Assembly: GCA_964058805.1 (NCBI GenBank)
Contig: CAXKVV010000282.1
Span: 124,001-188,000, forward strand
Direction of reading: 5' to 3'
DNA: 64,000 nt
Source of the DNA: Schoenoplectus triqueter
Lineage: Eukaryota; Streptophyta; Magnoliopsida; Poales; Cyperaceae
Shown here: in pieces, positions 1 through 11,689 of the stretch
How positions within the stretch are numbered: position 1 is the first letter of the stretch
Layout: each line of letters starts with the position of its first letter
Position numbers and translations under genes: made by a program
Notes under the pieces: generated by a model
Database searches by the model: none
The model's input: the letters and a program-made list of their open reading frames with translations, nothing else
What the model was told of the DNA's origin: nothing

Positions 1-19
1 GAGTGCAACGTGTATAATA

Positions 20-30
20 CTCCCCCTCAT
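20..30 (-). promoter_or_regulatory. Polypurine tract of the copia element
   Basis: On the minus strand the run ATGAGGGGGAG lies about 50 bases downstream of the RNase H end. A G-rich purine run at this place is the usual plus-strand priming site of copia elements and lies next to the 3' LTR. The LTR itself is cut off by the window edge. Confidence 0.55.
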
Positions 31-80
31 TTTAATGTACATCTTTTAAGTGACGAATGCCAATTTTATGTGAAGGCTGC

Positions 81-2084
81 TCAAAAAATATTTCTTGGCA
101 ATGATTTTGTGAATAAGTCCGCCAAATTATCGCTTGATCTGATTTGACAAATATTTATCAAACCATTCTTCTGTAAGTCATGTGTTGAGAAGAACTTCGG
201 CGAGATGTGTTTGGTTCTGTCACCTTTGATATATCCTTCTTTGATTTGAGCAATGCATGCAGTATTATCTTCGTATATCACCGTCGGGTTTTCTCTGACT
301 GTCTCGAGACCACATTTCTCTTGGATGTATTGGATCATGGATCTTAACCATACACATTCTCATCCAGCATCATAAAGAACAATTAATTCAGCATGATTTG
401 ATGATGTTGCTGTCAATGTTTGCTTTGTCGATCGTCATGAAATTGCAGTGCCGTCATATGTAAACACATATCCAGATTGTGATCGAGCTTTATGCGGATC
501 TGATAAATATCCTGCATCTGCATATCCAACTTGTTTGGACTTTATATTTTTTCGATAAAATAGTCTCATATCACGCGTCCCACAAAGGTAACGTAATACA
601 TGTTTGATTCCGTTCCAATGTCGGCGTGTTGGATCAGAACTATATCTCGCTAATACATTTATAGAAAAAACAATATTAGGTCTCGTATTATTAGCAAGAT
701 ACATCAAAGCCCCAATTGCACTTAAGTATGGTACTTCAGGACCAAGAGCTTTTTCATTATTTTCTCGGGGCCGATAAGGATCTTTTTTCATATCAAGTGA
801 TCGGACAACTATTGGTGTACTTAGAGGATGAGCTTTGTCCATATTAAAATATTTCAACATCTTCTGGATGTAGTTTGATTGATGGACAAATATATCATTA
901 TGCAAATGCTCGATCTGCAGGCCGAGACACAACTTTGTTACACCAAGATCTTTCATTTCAAATTCATTATTTAATAATTTTGCAGTCTTTTCGATCTCTT
1001 CAGGAGACTCAATGATATTCAGATCATCAACATATACTGCAATAATTATAAAACTCGAGATTGATCGTTTAATAAAAACACATGGACTGATTATATTAGA
1101 TTTATATCCTTCTTTTATGAGATATTCACTGAGTCGATTATACCACATTCGACCCGATTGTTTTAGTCCATACAATGATCGTTTTAACTTTATAGAATAC
1201 ATTTCTCGAGATTTTAATGTAAATGTTTCAGGCATTTTTAATCCTTCAGGGACTTTCATATAGATATCATTATCGAGTGATCCATACAAATAGGCTATGA
1301 CAACATCCATGAGACGCATTTGAAGGTTCTCAGTGATTGTGAAACTGATTAAAAATCAAAGATTTATTTCATCCACTACAGGTGAATACGTTTCTTCATA
1401 ATCAACTCCTGGTATTTGTGTAAAACCTTGTGTCACCAGCCTTGCTTTATATCTCACAATCTCATTTCTTTTTATTGCAAAAATCCACTTGTAACCTACA
1501 GGGTTAACATTTTTAGGGGTTATAATTATAGATCCAAAAACATTTCGCTTTTCAAGCGAATCTAATTCAGCCTTCAGGGCATCTTTCCATTTTGGCCAAT
1601 CATTTTTGTGCATACACTCTTCTGGAGTTTTTGGCACAAAATCTTTCTCATTTATCACTTCAATTGCTATAGCATATGCAAAAATTTCATCAACACGTGT
1701 TTCATTTCGGTTCCATATTATACCATTCTGTACATAATTTATTGAGATCTCATAATCATTCGGTGCCTGAGTTTCTTCTGGAACTTTATCAACGACCTCT
1801 TCTGGGGTTCTACTTTCAATCTCTTCTGGGATTTTACTGACAATCTCTTCTGGGATTTTATCGGTAACTTTTGCTGAAGTTACACCAACTGCATTATTCT
1901 GCTCTTTCATTTTTCGTGGATTTTTGTCTTTGGAACCGATTGATCTTCCACGTTTTCTTTGTATAGTAACCTCTGCTGGGGTTATTTCAATTCGAGCAGG
2001 TGCATTTAAAGCTGGTATATGTAATTTAGTCACTCTTTTTGTATCTGTAAATGCATCTGGTAACTCATTTGCTATTCTTTGCAA
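81..2084 (-). pseudogene. Copia reverse transcriptase and RNase H, with in-frame stops
   Basis: This is the pol 3' half of the retrotransposon. One reading frame runs the whole length, interrupted by stops near 1356, near 435 and near 350. The upstream part is a variable linker with repeated PEE units, then the RVT_2 start (DWPKWKDAL, GYKWIFAIKR, YKARLVTQGF). The central part has VDDLN with the YVDD catalytic motif and LYGLKQSGRMW. The RNase H part ends with DLFTKSLP. Each stop is TGA and sits where copia proteins normally have Trp or Arg (for instance AIS-stop-RSTKQT, where the family has Trp). The sequence is clearly related to intact copia polyproteins, but this copy is dead. Confidence 0.93.
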
Positions 2085-2165
2085 ATGTATAATCTTTTGA
2101 ACTTCCAGTTCACATTAACCACTCCGGGAATCAAGATAAGATATTGATGATGCATTCCAAGTTAC

Positions 2166-2500
2166 TTATTTTTCCAGCTTTTCTTTTTCTCCCCCTAAGA
2201 TTGGGAATATTGTCTCATCAAATTGACAATCAGCAAAACGAGCTGTAAAAACATCTCCAGTTAATGGTTCTAAATATTTAATAATTGATGGAGAGTGAAA
2301 ACCAATATAAATTCCTAATCTCCTCTGTGGTCCCATTTTTGTGCGTTGTGGAGGAGAAATTGGAACATATACAGCACAACCAAAAATTTTAAGATGGGAC
2401 AAGTTTGGTTCTCTTCCAGAGACCAATTGTAATGGAGAAAATTTATGAGATGCAGTTGGTCTTAATCTAATAAGTGCAGCAGCATGTAATATTTCTTGTA
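2166..2500 (-). pseudogene. Copia integrase C-terminal part
   Basis: The translation HKFSPLQLVSGREP, then SHLKIFGCAVYVPI, is the conserved copia segment after the integrase core. It continues with RLGIYIGFHSPSIIKYLEP. It is out of frame with the upstream integrase piece. The join lies near 2490-2500, where the middle of the catalytic core is missing. The second catalytic Asp and the Glu are not present in either piece, so this integrase cannot be active. Confidence 0.88.
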
Positions 2501-3380
2501 GCTAATAGGCAAACATGTGACCATCGAGTTGATGCATCAATTAAAACCATAAAATATCTAAATGGTCCACATGGAGGAGAAATATGCCCACAAATATCTC
2601 CTTGAATTCTCTCTAAAAATAAGGGAGATTTATTTTCAATTTTATTTTTAAATGACCTAATTATCAATTTTCCAAGAGAGCATGCTGCACATGATAAATC
2701 TTTTGATAATAGGATCTTCAGGTCCTTAGGATGCCTATTTGCACTTTCAATTATTCTCCTCATCATAATGTTACCTGGATGACCTAACCTGTCATGCCAC
2801 AGAGTAAACATTTTTGTGTCATGCAACTTCTGGTTACTGACCATATTTAATTCTATTGAACTTATGTTCATACAATATAGTCCAGATGATAAAGCTTTCA
2901 TCTTTTCCAATATGATCTTCCGACCATATTTAATCGTTGTAATTTGAAGATATTCAATATTATTTTCAGTCATGGTTTCGATATGATAACCATTACACCG
3001 AATATCTTTAAAACTTAGTAAATTTCTTCTGGATTTACTAGAGTATAATGCGTCATTTATAATTAATTTTGTCCTTTTGATAACAAAATACAAGCTCTTC
3101 CAGAGCCTTCAATTAAGTTACTAATACCAGAAATTATATTAACATGTGTCTCTACAGGAGACAATTGAGAAAAATATTTTTTGCTATTTAATATTGTGTT
3201 TGTTGTTCCACTGTCTACTAGACATTCATCTCTAATACTTGTCATTGCTCTGCTGGAGCCTTCAATTATATTCTTTTTCCTTTGAACAAAAAAAAAATAT
3301 ACAAGATCAAATTTAAAGAAACTAATTGTATTCATGAGAAACATAAACTTACAACATATAACTGAACTAAAATAAACCAA
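2490..3380 (-). pseudogene. Copia protease and integrase N-terminal part
   Basis: The upstream piece has the aspartic protease motif CLVDSGTTNTIL followed by YFSQLSP. A one-base shift near 3090 separates it from the downstream piece, which starts in INDALYSSKSRRNLLSF. The downstream piece carries the pre-integrase zinc finger (WHDRLGHPG, then CAAC) and the first part of the integrase core (IQGDICGHI and DASTRWSHV). The core stops abruptly at LLATRN because of the internal deletion. In a working element this stretch would cut the polyprotein and insert the cDNA. Confidence 0.9.
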
Positions 3381-3427
3381 GATGTTTAATTTTTTTTCTT
3401 TTCATATCTCCCCACATTGTTATCATT

Positions 3428-4162
3428 TTATTTGAAATTATGACCTTCACGTCGCCAAACATTATTGCGACCATGTCCACGACCTCTTCTGGGGCCGCGA
3501 CCACGTACTCGACCACGATTTCCTTTAAATGATATTGCATTCGCTTCAAGGAATGATGTCGCATTTGCTTCAGGAAATGGACTAGAGTAAGTGGGCCGTG
3601 ATTGATGATTTTTCATGAGAACCTCATTATTTTGTTTCGCAACAAAAAGACATGATATCAATTCTGAATATTTTTTAAAAACACGCTCCCGATATTGCTG
3701 CTGCAGGAGCAAATTCGAAGCATGAAATATGGAAAATATTTTTTCTAACATGTCTTCATCAGTAATTTTTTCTCTGCATAATTTTAACTCAGAAGTTATG
3801 CGAAACATTACGGAATTATATTCACCCACAGATTTAAAATCTTGCAACCTTAAATGAATCCATTCATAACGAGCTTTTGGGAGGAGCACTTGTTTTTTAT
3901 GGTCATATCTTTCTTTTAAATTTTTCCATAATTCTAACGGATCTTTTACCGTTAAATATTCAGTTTTTAAATCCTCATGGAGATGATGACGGAGGAATAT
4001 CATTGCTTTGGCTTTCTCCTGCGGGGAGGCCTTATTTTCATTTTTTATTGTATCTCCAAGATTATTTGCGGTAAGATGAATCTCAGCATCGAGAGTCCAT
4101 GGTAGATAGTTCTTGCCCGATATATCAAGGGCAACGAATTCAAGTTTATTAAGATTTACCAT
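3428..4162 (-). pseudogene. Copia gag (UBN2-type capsid protein)
   Basis: The start chosen, MVNLNKLEFVALDISGKNY, matches the usual beginning of plant copia gag, and an upstream in-frame Met would only add a hydrophobic stretch of 17 residues. The body shows PLELWKNLKERYDHKK and ITDEDMLEKIFSIF, typical of the UBN2 gag domain. The end is a Gly/Arg-rich tail. The CCHC zinc knuckle expected after it is not readable in frame, which suggests decay near 3370-3430. Gag would form the particle that packages element RNA. Confidence 0.88.
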
Positions 4163-4239
4163 AAAGAAAAATAAAAGTACTACTAATATTAATAAATTTA
4201 ATCGAACATCCATTTATGAAAATTACTAAAGAAAAAGAA

Positions 4240-4634
4240 TATTAATAACTTCAGGTCATTAAGAGAAAAGATTAGAGACATTACATTTATTTGTTTATTT
4301 ATCTAATTTGATAACTTCTGGTTATCATTTTAGTTGAATAAAATAATAACTTCTGGTTATTAAGTATATCGATAACTTCGGGTTATCAATTGTAACTCAT
4401 TTTGATAAAACTTTTAATTATCAAATACAATGACTTCTGGCCATTAAAAATATCAATAACTTCTGGTTATTTAATAAATAAAAAAAATATTTCTGGTATA
4501 TACTTATTTTATCATTCTCTTCGGGGAATGAAAATATTAGTCTCATCCAATATAAGAACAATTTCTGGTATTTACTTATTTTATCATTCTCTTCGGGGAA
4601 TGAAAATATTAGTCTCATCCAATATAAGAATAAT
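4240..4634 (-). repeat. Copia leader with palindromic motif repeats and a 72-bp duplication
   Basis: This untranslated leader lies between the primer binding site and gag. The near-palindrome ATAACTTCTGGTTAT or a close variant occurs about six times between 4242 and 4470. A 72-bp unit that begins TTCTGGTA and contains CTCTTCGGGGAATG is then present twice in tandem from 4491, almost without change. No coding capacity is apparent. Confidence 0.75.
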
Positions 4635-4788
4635 TTCATAAGGAAAATAAATATTATAATTAATGGTAAAATGATAAAATATAATATAAAGTGTACCTCT
4701 TTTTAGAGACAATCTTACGATAATCTGTTTATGTCGATCTCGTGCTTCTACTATAAAACAAACTTCCGTCACAACTCGATTAGAGCGA

Positions 4789-4960
4789 AGTCGTGCTGAT
4801 AACGTGTTATAAAATAAAGATAGAAGATAAAAGTTGTGAGATGCTAAAATCTTATTTCTATATTATCTCATCTAAAGATTTTTTTATATTTTCATCAACA
4901 ACATACAAGCCTCTATTTATAGGCTAGAGAAACATCATGTAATAAAAGAGAAAATTAATA
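4789..4960 (-). promoter_or_regulatory. 5' LTR end with TATA box and primer binding site
   Basis: On the minus strand TATAAATAG at 4921-4913 looks like the LTR promoter. About 110 bases downstream the LTR seems to end in TTATAACA, followed by CGTTATCAGCACGA. That TATCAG-containing stretch is where copia elements pair with initiator Met tRNA, although the match is partial. The beginning of the LTR is not resolved. Confidence 0.55.
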
Positions 4961-5093
4961 CAAAATTAAATCTAGAGTTAAGGAGAAAGTGAAGAGAATG
5001 AAAAACTTCTATTATTATGGGAGGAGGTGGAGGAATGAGAAGAGGTGGAGGAGGTGAAACATCTATCATTAATATTATAACAAAATATACAAT

Positions 5094-5537
5094 CAGGGCC
5101 GGATGCAGCTGTGGCCGGGGGGGGGCGGCCCCCCTGGATTTTGAAAAACAGTGCTTTTCGGTAATATTTTCGGTAGTTTGCCCCCCCCCCCCCCCCGGAA
5201 AATTTTTTTGCCCCCCCTGAATTGTCTGATTAATTTTATTGAGAAAAAAATATTTAATATCATATATAATAAAATAATTATGCAAATATATCAAAATATA
5301 AAGTTTTATAGACGAAAATTTTCTTCATCAACTTGATTATCTATTACTTTGAGCTTTATTTTATTGTTATTTTTAATATATAAAATGTTATTATTCTAAT
5401 AAATTTTTTATTAGGTAAGAATATATATTAAATTATTATTTTTTTATTTAGTACCCGATTAGTTAATAGATTTAAACCCGATAAACTATTACAATCCGAT
5501 ATTTGCCCCCCTGACTAAAATCCTACATCCGCCCATG
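5094..5537 (+). mobile_element. hAT-type nonautonomous element, copy 1 of the 0.4-kb family
   Basis: The ends are imperfect inverted repeats, CAGGGCCGGATGCAG at the left and the complement of CATGGGCGGATGTAG at the right. The element is flanked on both sides by the identical 8-bp target duplication TATACAAT. Eight-base duplications and CAGGG-type ends are typical of hAT transposons. The inside has runs of C and G near the left end and an AT-rich body without coding capacity. A second copy with its own target duplication lies at 17056-17446. Strand is arbitrary. Confidence 0.9.
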
Positions 5538-5984
5538 TATACAATGGAACTCATGAAAAAATTAACAAAGAATTGATTGTACAGACAGATGGGGCCGTTT
5601 GTCAGAAAGCTATCTCTCTCTCTCTCTCACACACACACTGTGCTCTTGTCCTTCATTGTCTTATTAGTTATTTCCCACCGCTTCATTTAAGTGCGAGTCT
5701 GACAGTATGCTTTCAATTTCAAACACCTAAAATTCTCCTTCTTTTCCATATCCCACATTGCAAATGCCAAATGGATTGGATCCTATCAAATGTTGAATCC
5801 AGTGCACAAAAATCTGACGGCTGAGTTAAAAATTATGTCATCCTTGAAGCATTCCAAATCCTTGAAATTTATTAAGTGCAGGGATCAGTCAATCTTCGGG
5901 TTTTCTGAAATCGCATGTGATGGATTTTCCCTTGGATTCTTATACTAACCTCAATCCTTAAATGCATTCTCATGCATCGCACCT
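5538..5984. other. Intergenic region downstream of the O-fucosyltransferase gene
   Basis: This holds the 3' flank and probable 3' UTR of the minus-strand gene. A short CT run passing into CA repeats lies near 5606-5640. No credible coding region was seen. Confidence 0.6.
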
Positions 5985-7338
5985 TCACACAGTTGACCTT
6001 GTGTCGGTACCATTGCACATGCATTCTGGTACCGGGTATGCAGTAACATCCTTCCCTGCCCGATCCATTCTGAGTTCGGGTTGACCCAACGAGTTCTCAT
6101 GGAGCGATTTCATGATCCGATTGAACTCGGATTCGTTGAGTGTCGTGTTCAGGAAGTACGGTATCATTTGCCGCTTGTTCGGGGTTATGAATTTCTTGTG
6201 ACCGGCGAATGCACGGTCGCCTGACAACAAATGCCCCATGTTGCCACCGTGTGACGGCATGAAGACGTCGCTCTGTTCGCACACTATGTAGTCTATGGCT
6301 GCTAGTATCGATGATTTGTTTGCAAACAGGGCGAGTTCACCTGGCAATGCCAGGTCTTCTTTGTTGTAAAAATTGGGGAACTCACTTGTCAGAGGTTGTA
6401 ACGCTGCGGGCCCACCAAACGGTTTACCGCCCGCCCAAAATATTCTTGTGTCTGATTGAGCATCAAGGGCTTTTAGCAACCTAATCATAAGCAACATTTG
6501 AATTTTGAGCAGTTAATATGCTTGGTTAATATGAAGAATTATCAATTGTTAAAAGAAAAAGCAGGACAACCAAAATGTAAAGTAAAACCAATTGGCATAA
6601 AGTGTACTGATTATTGGGAAAAAAACATTATCTTAAAGATTGTTAAAAAGATTATTATACCTGGAAACATCTAAAGCATTAAGCGGGCATTGACCTGCGA
6701 GTTTTCGTTCGTGCGAGCTCATATTGGATCGACCCGTTAGGAGTTCTGGATGAAGCTTTCTCTGTTCTTGTATGATCTTATCGGATTCGGGGCTTATACC
6801 GGGAAGGCACCCAGTGCGAACCCACACATCCATCTCCATTCTAAGATGTAATGCGAGATACGGTCCCTTGCTTTGCATTCGTGCTGCTAATTTGTTGCCG
6901 AGCTCCATTATTGGCGCAGAGAATCGTAATGCTTGAAATGCTACCTGTTTAAAGCAGGGGAAAACCATGAATTTATAAACCAAATTATTAAATTAGTTTA
7001 ACATGATTTGTTGCATAGTTGCTTGAATGGTTGCCCAAACTGCGATGCTTTTAAATCAAGACCGGCTAAGTCAACTAAATCAATAAAATTATAAAACAAA
7101 AAAATCAATTAAGGGGATAAGTATTTGATTTATTACTTTGCAACGGAGCTTTTGAAGATCTGTTGGGAGATCTTTTGATAGCTTGGTATTTAATCCTCTT
7201 AGAAGTAAAACGCCTTCTTTATTAAACTGCATAACAAAATAAAATTTAACAAAATGCAACACTGATGAGACATTTCATTCCAAATTTTAAAAAAGTAGAA
7301 GTTAAATACTCTGCTCCAAAGTTCCAATTAGAACAAAT

Positions 7339-7374
<36 letters not shown>

Positions 7375-9497
7375 TAGGCTATGGTGCTTTGCAAAGCACA
7401 ATAGCGTTGTGTGCTTTACGCTCCATTATTAATTTTAAGTCAGAAAAGATCGATCCAAACCACTCAATCTAATCTCCATATCCAAATTTATTAGTAAAAC
7501 AAATTTTATATTTTTTAAAATTCATTTGCTATTTTTTTTATTGAGAGAAAATCGTCATTTTTGGATGAACCAGAATTCTCATATCAAATCATTTTTCTCC
7601 TCACCAGAAAAAATAACAAAAAATTCAAAAAATATAAATTTTGGTTTACTAATAGATTTTGATATGAAGATTAGATTGAACGGTTCGGATCGGTCATTTC
7701 TGACTTGAAATTAAAAATAGAGCGCAAAACACATAGCGCCTCTGTGCTTTGCAAAGCACCATAGTCGGACTATATATATATATATATATATATATGTTTT
7801 ATTTCTATATAATTATGCAACTTGAATTTTGAGATTGTAACGTGGTACACAGACGCATCCGTATAATGCGTTGCATTTTAAACTTTCTCTCTCTATATAT
7901 ATAAAAGAAAATTTAGGTTAATTCTTAATCCATTGCAAATCAATGAAGTAGATAGACAGTTGCAATGGTAAGTATCTGCCTACATTTTAGTTTTCTGGGA
8001 TTGTTATGTCAGAAGTGGTACCAGTTCAGTTACAGTGCACCTAACTCATAAATCATAATCAATTAAAGAAAACAAAAGTAGGTGACAATCACTCCTTTTC
8101 TAGCACCATCCTTTTCAAAAAATCAAAAACCATGATTTTCTAACAAGACACCAAATTCTATCGCAATCATAGGTAGTTTCCTGTTTATACTTTCAAAAAG
8201 AGAGCTACGTACTCATATAAATGCATAAATTAATTGATGCAGGTTATGTGAGGACTACAAAGGTGTGCGACTTCTAGTTGCATAATTGTACAGAAATAAA
8301 ACACATTACAAAATATACAAACGGATCCTAAATGTCAGTGACTAGTCCACATGGTAACAGCATTGATATTGATCTTGTAAATGGGTGTCTCATTTATCAC
8401 AGAGAGTATATAGATTGTCCGAGAAAATTAGAACAATGTTACTGGGATAAACTGATAATAATATTAAAATGTTACTGGAAAATCCCTGCAAACATGAATG
8501 TATTTGAAAAGGACATATGTATACATTTACAAACAATGTCTTCCATATTTTTGCAGTTTGCAAAAAACAAACCATAAATAAAGCAGAGGTGAGGTGCCTA
8601 GTATGTTACTGCATAAACATGAGGAAACCTCTAACAAATTTGTTATACAAGAACATTACAAGTTAAACCAAAACATACCCGCTTGAGGTAGCGTGATCGA
8701 ATCTTCCGCGGTGATACAAGTGGAGGTATCTGTTTATCAGTCACAATTCGAGCCATGATATGTGTCGATGGCAGGGACGACACCACTTGTACATCATCAG
8801 CCAACACTTTTCTGAAGTGTTCAAAGTCAAATATATCCGAAAACTCACTGCATAGAGTTTTATTTTTCAAAAAACAAAATCAGAAATTATCATATAAATT
8901 ATGGTTCTATATTTTTCAGAAAAAACATCAGAAATAAATATCTATTTGCAAAAACCTTCCATCACCCCATATAGCATTGACTTGTAGAATCGGCACGACC
9001 AAAGTCGCACCAAGAATTCGCGCAATCACAACTGCATCAATTATCTCGATTTTCTGTTGATTCAACCCACCTGAAACCACCACCAGCAAATACTTTCTCT
9101 TGTTCGCTGCCATGACCACCGACTCCAATCGGTACTCTTCACTGAACTCCAAGCATGGCCGGTATGCCATGTCATTCGGTTGTTTCCAGAAATCTTTGGA
9201 AATATTATTGCCAAGTACACTCCCTCTTTGCCATTGGTGGGTTGACTGTCGTGATGACGTAGTAATGGAGGTGAACGGTGAGCAGGGGACTGAAGAAAAG
9301 GGAAGGCTAATGCCAAGGTGTAAAGTGAGAACGAGGAAGAGAAAGAGAAGAAGAACAAGGAGTTTTGGGTTTGTGGGGAACTGGATAATTTGAACTGGAG
9401 AGGATTTATGGTACTTGAAAAGAAGATAATGGTGTAAAGAAACTATTTTGAATGGAACAGAGATACATGAGGGATGCTTTGGTTTCTGTTTCGCCAT
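5985..9497 (-). CDS. O-fucosyltransferase family protein, five exons, 526 aa
   Basis: Proposed exons on the minus strand are 9497-8956, 8847-8679, 7226-7137, 6944-6661 and 6480-5985. All introns are GT-AG, and the joined frame is open for 526 codons. The protein has a hydrophobic segment at about residues 45-65, fitting a type II Golgi membrane protein. After it come SGGLNQQ (142-148), WGDGSEFSDIFD, a central HLRMEMD (300-306) and SDVFMPSHGGNM (432-443). These are family hallmarks of the plant GDP-fucose protein O-fucosyltransferase-like proteins (PF10250), whose His/Arg motif binds GDP-fucose. Plant members act on cell-wall glycans or proteins; the acceptor here cannot be told. Exon phases match throughout, and length is normal for the family. 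Intron 2 contains a foldback MITE. Confidence 0.95.
7371..7770. mobile_element. TA-flanked foldback MITE in O-fucosyltransferase intron 2
   Basis: The element lies between (TA)n tracts at about 7342-7370 and 7771-7794. Its ends are inverted copies of CTATGGTGCTTTGCAAAGCAC-like sequence, each containing the palindrome GTGCTTTGCAAAGCAC. The arms extend inward for about 150 bases with mismatches. It has no coding capacity. It belongs to the same loose group as the elements at 59570-60345 and 63392-63772. Confidence 0.82.
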
Positions 9498-10280
9498 TGT
9501 TAGAGCTTGATATGTGTGTGTGTGTGTGTTTTGGTGGGTTCAGTTGTATAGACTATAGAGACAAGACTCAAAAGAGAGGAGGTAGGCGGAAAGTGAGAGA
9601 AAAATAAAAAGACAGCATTAACCGTAAAAGTATTGTTTTGAAATGTAACCGTAACCGCATATGCTTATGCATGCATATTCACATATTCAATAATGGGTGG
9701 TATTTTTATTTTTTTTTATCTTATTAAGCGGTCATATGATATATTTCATGTAAAAAATTAAAATTATATTAATATCTAACTATATTTTCCTATTTTATAC
9801 TAAAAATTTTAAAATCTTGCATAAAAGCAAAGCATATATATAAATGATGATTTTTGTTTTCTGAAACTCTGAACTTTCAGTTGACGCCACAATACTGAAA
9901 TATATTAGTCAATGATGATTTGTACTTTATGAATGAAAAAAGAGTAATTTGAATTATGAAGTTCATAACTTTTATTTTTGTGCACAACACTCTACCACGA
10001 TATATATATCTAGAATTCTAGATGATACAAATTGTTGAAAGGAAAGGAAGAAAGAAAACTATTTTGTCCAAGCAGATTGAAAATTTTCTACTAATTAAAG
10101 GGTAGGTTGGGAAATCAGCATCCGATGCTATGTCAAAGCCCATCAATCTTTTGAAAGCTGACAAATCGGCCGGTCATTATCTGAGGGAAGAATTTGTGAG
10201 AAATCATGCATCTTATCTTCATATACGATAACTCTTAAGTTTTACAAAAAATAAAAATTGAAAAAAGTCACTTGACGTCT
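9498..10280. other. Promoter side of the O-fucosyltransferase gene and AT-rich spacer
   Basis: A (GT)n run lies at about 9511-9530, just upstream of the start codon. I saw no convincing TATA box and no gene in the rest. Confidence 0.5.
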
Positions 10281-10284
10281 TTGC

Positions 10285-10430
10285 ACAAACACATCAGTCT
10301 CACTGCGCGTGTTTACACAGCGCCACTGACAGTGGCACGCTGTCATTCGTATTCTCAAATTTTCGATTTTATCACTCTTATTATTAAAATTAGGATTATT
10401 TAAATAATTATTATAAAGAAAACTGTCGCA
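10285..10430. repeat. Remnant of a Mutator-like terminal inverted repeat
   Basis: The stretch contains CACTGACAGTGGC, then TTTATCACTCTTATTATT and an AT-rich tail. The same order, in the same orientation, is seen in the right terminal repeat of the Mutator-like element at 12136-16164. No partner end was found nearby, so this looks like a solo terminal repeat or the edge of a decayed relative. Confidence 0.55.
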
Positions 10431-10879
10431 TGCATAGGGCTGTTTTGGGAATTTCAAGTTTAATAACCGTTTGATTTGGGAAAAATTAGGTACCAACGTG
10501 GAGTTTACGAAAATCGCGGTCCAAAGCCTCTGCTGCTGTGTACTTGGCACGAGTTCAAATCACTTTGCATATTTGATAATAATTAATAATAATTCGTGGA
10601 AAAAAAATAAGATTCTTATTTGAAATTTTGAATTCCTCCCCCGTTCAAATCACAATGCCTTAATTTTTGTCTCAATTTTGTAAATCTTTAATAACTTAAA
10701 TTTAAAAGTGAAATATCTAAATAAAATTATTAAATTTGATCTATATTATATATTTTTCTTATATATAAATAATTATTCATTTTTTACTTTCATTTTATAT
10801 AAATAAATGTGTTATAAAATCAATATCCAAAAATTAATTATATAGTGCATTTTCATAAATAAAATAATATTCAAACGTT

Positions 10880-11545
10880 CAGGGACGAAGCTAGGATTTT
10901 AGCATAGGGGGTCGAGATGTGGATTTATGCCGTTAAAAAAATTTTAATTGATAAGTTATGGGGGCGATATATCGCACGAAATAAAAATACATGATGTGTG
11001 TGTTTGGATGGTGAAAGGATTAGTATGAAAATAGCATTGTTTGAGTTAGTAGTTGAGAATAGTGCGAGGTTAGTGATATCTCGAGAAAAGTGAGAAGAGT
11101 GCTAATTTTACTATTCTGGGTTAGCAAAATATTGTTTGGATAGAAACTTGAGAACATTGGAGAGAATAGTTAAAATAATTAATTATTTTTTAGTATTTTA
11201 TTTAATAATAATATTTATTTAATACTACTCCATACTAATATAAAAGAAAAAATATATATTTTTTAATTATTTTCACTACCCTCATGGACGCTAATCCGCT
11301 AACCCAACATTTTCTATGGGTTAGCGGATTAGCACAGTTCTGCTGCTATTCTCGATTTCAATTTTGTGTTTGGATGGTTATTAACCTGGGAACAGTACAT
11401 CTATTCTCAGAACAGTGCTATTCTACACCATCCAAACACATCCGATATATTTTAACCTGGACATGTAACTTCCGGGGGATTGGGAGGGGAGGCCGGCCCC
11501 CCAGCCCCTCCCCCCAAAATTTTCTATACATAAAAAATGACCTAG
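10880..11545. mobile_element. Decayed hAT-like sequence interrupted by a MITE
   Basis: The left part begins CAGGGACGAAGCTAGG, a common hAT-type end, and has a G-rich stretch. The right part near 11470-11520 has G-rich then C-rich runs with GGCCGGCCCC, like the inside of the 0.4-kb hAT family. A separate MITE lies between them. The right end of the outer element and its target duplication were not found, so the two parts may come from different insertions. Confidence 0.4.
10999..11440. mobile_element. 442-bp MITE with perfect 15-bp ends
   Basis: The ends are perfect inverted copies of TGTGTTTGGATGGTG (10999-11013 and 11426-11440). A perfect 17-bp inverted repeat, GCTAATCCGCTAACCCA at 11290-11306 with its complement at 11317-11333, could form a hairpin inside. 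No coding capacity is present. The target duplication is not clear, so the superfamily stays open. Confidence 0.75.
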
Positions 11546-11630
11546 ATCGAATTTAATGATTTTATTTTGATATTTCAGTTTCAAATTTTAAGTTATTAAA
11601 CATTTAGAAAGTTGAAACATTTAAAACTTT

Positions 11631-11688
<58 letters not shown>

Positions 11689-11689
<1 letters not shown>

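Larger units (their letters stand above)
1..4960 (-). mobile_element. Degenerate Ty1/copia LTR retrotransposon, 3' LTR outside the window
   Basis: Read on the minus strand, the region gives the copia order gag, protease, integrase, reverse transcriptase, RNase H, with a 5' leader and LTR end at the right and a polypurine tract at the extreme left. Motifs seen are a gag_pre-integrase H/H/C/C finger, protease DSGTT, and reverse transcriptase YVDD. The coding frame carries nonsense codons, a frameshift between protease and integrase, and an internal deletion in the integrase core, so the copy cannot be autonomous. The right boundary is approximate because I could not place the first base of the 5' LTR. 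The lineage resembles the Ale/Retrofit type of plant copia, which is inference from general sequence character. Confidence 0.93.

Noticed and set aside
1012..1263. Plus-strand open frame of 83 codons
   Set aside because: It is the antisense of the copia reverse transcriptase, which reads well on the other strand.
5017..5336. Open frames rich in Gly or Pro on both strands
   Set aside because: They are translations of poly-G/poly-C tracts in the hAT element and its flank, with no domain.
9062..9393. Two other open frames over the first O-fucosyltransferase exon
   Set aside because: They overlap a well-supported exon in other frames and show no family similarity.
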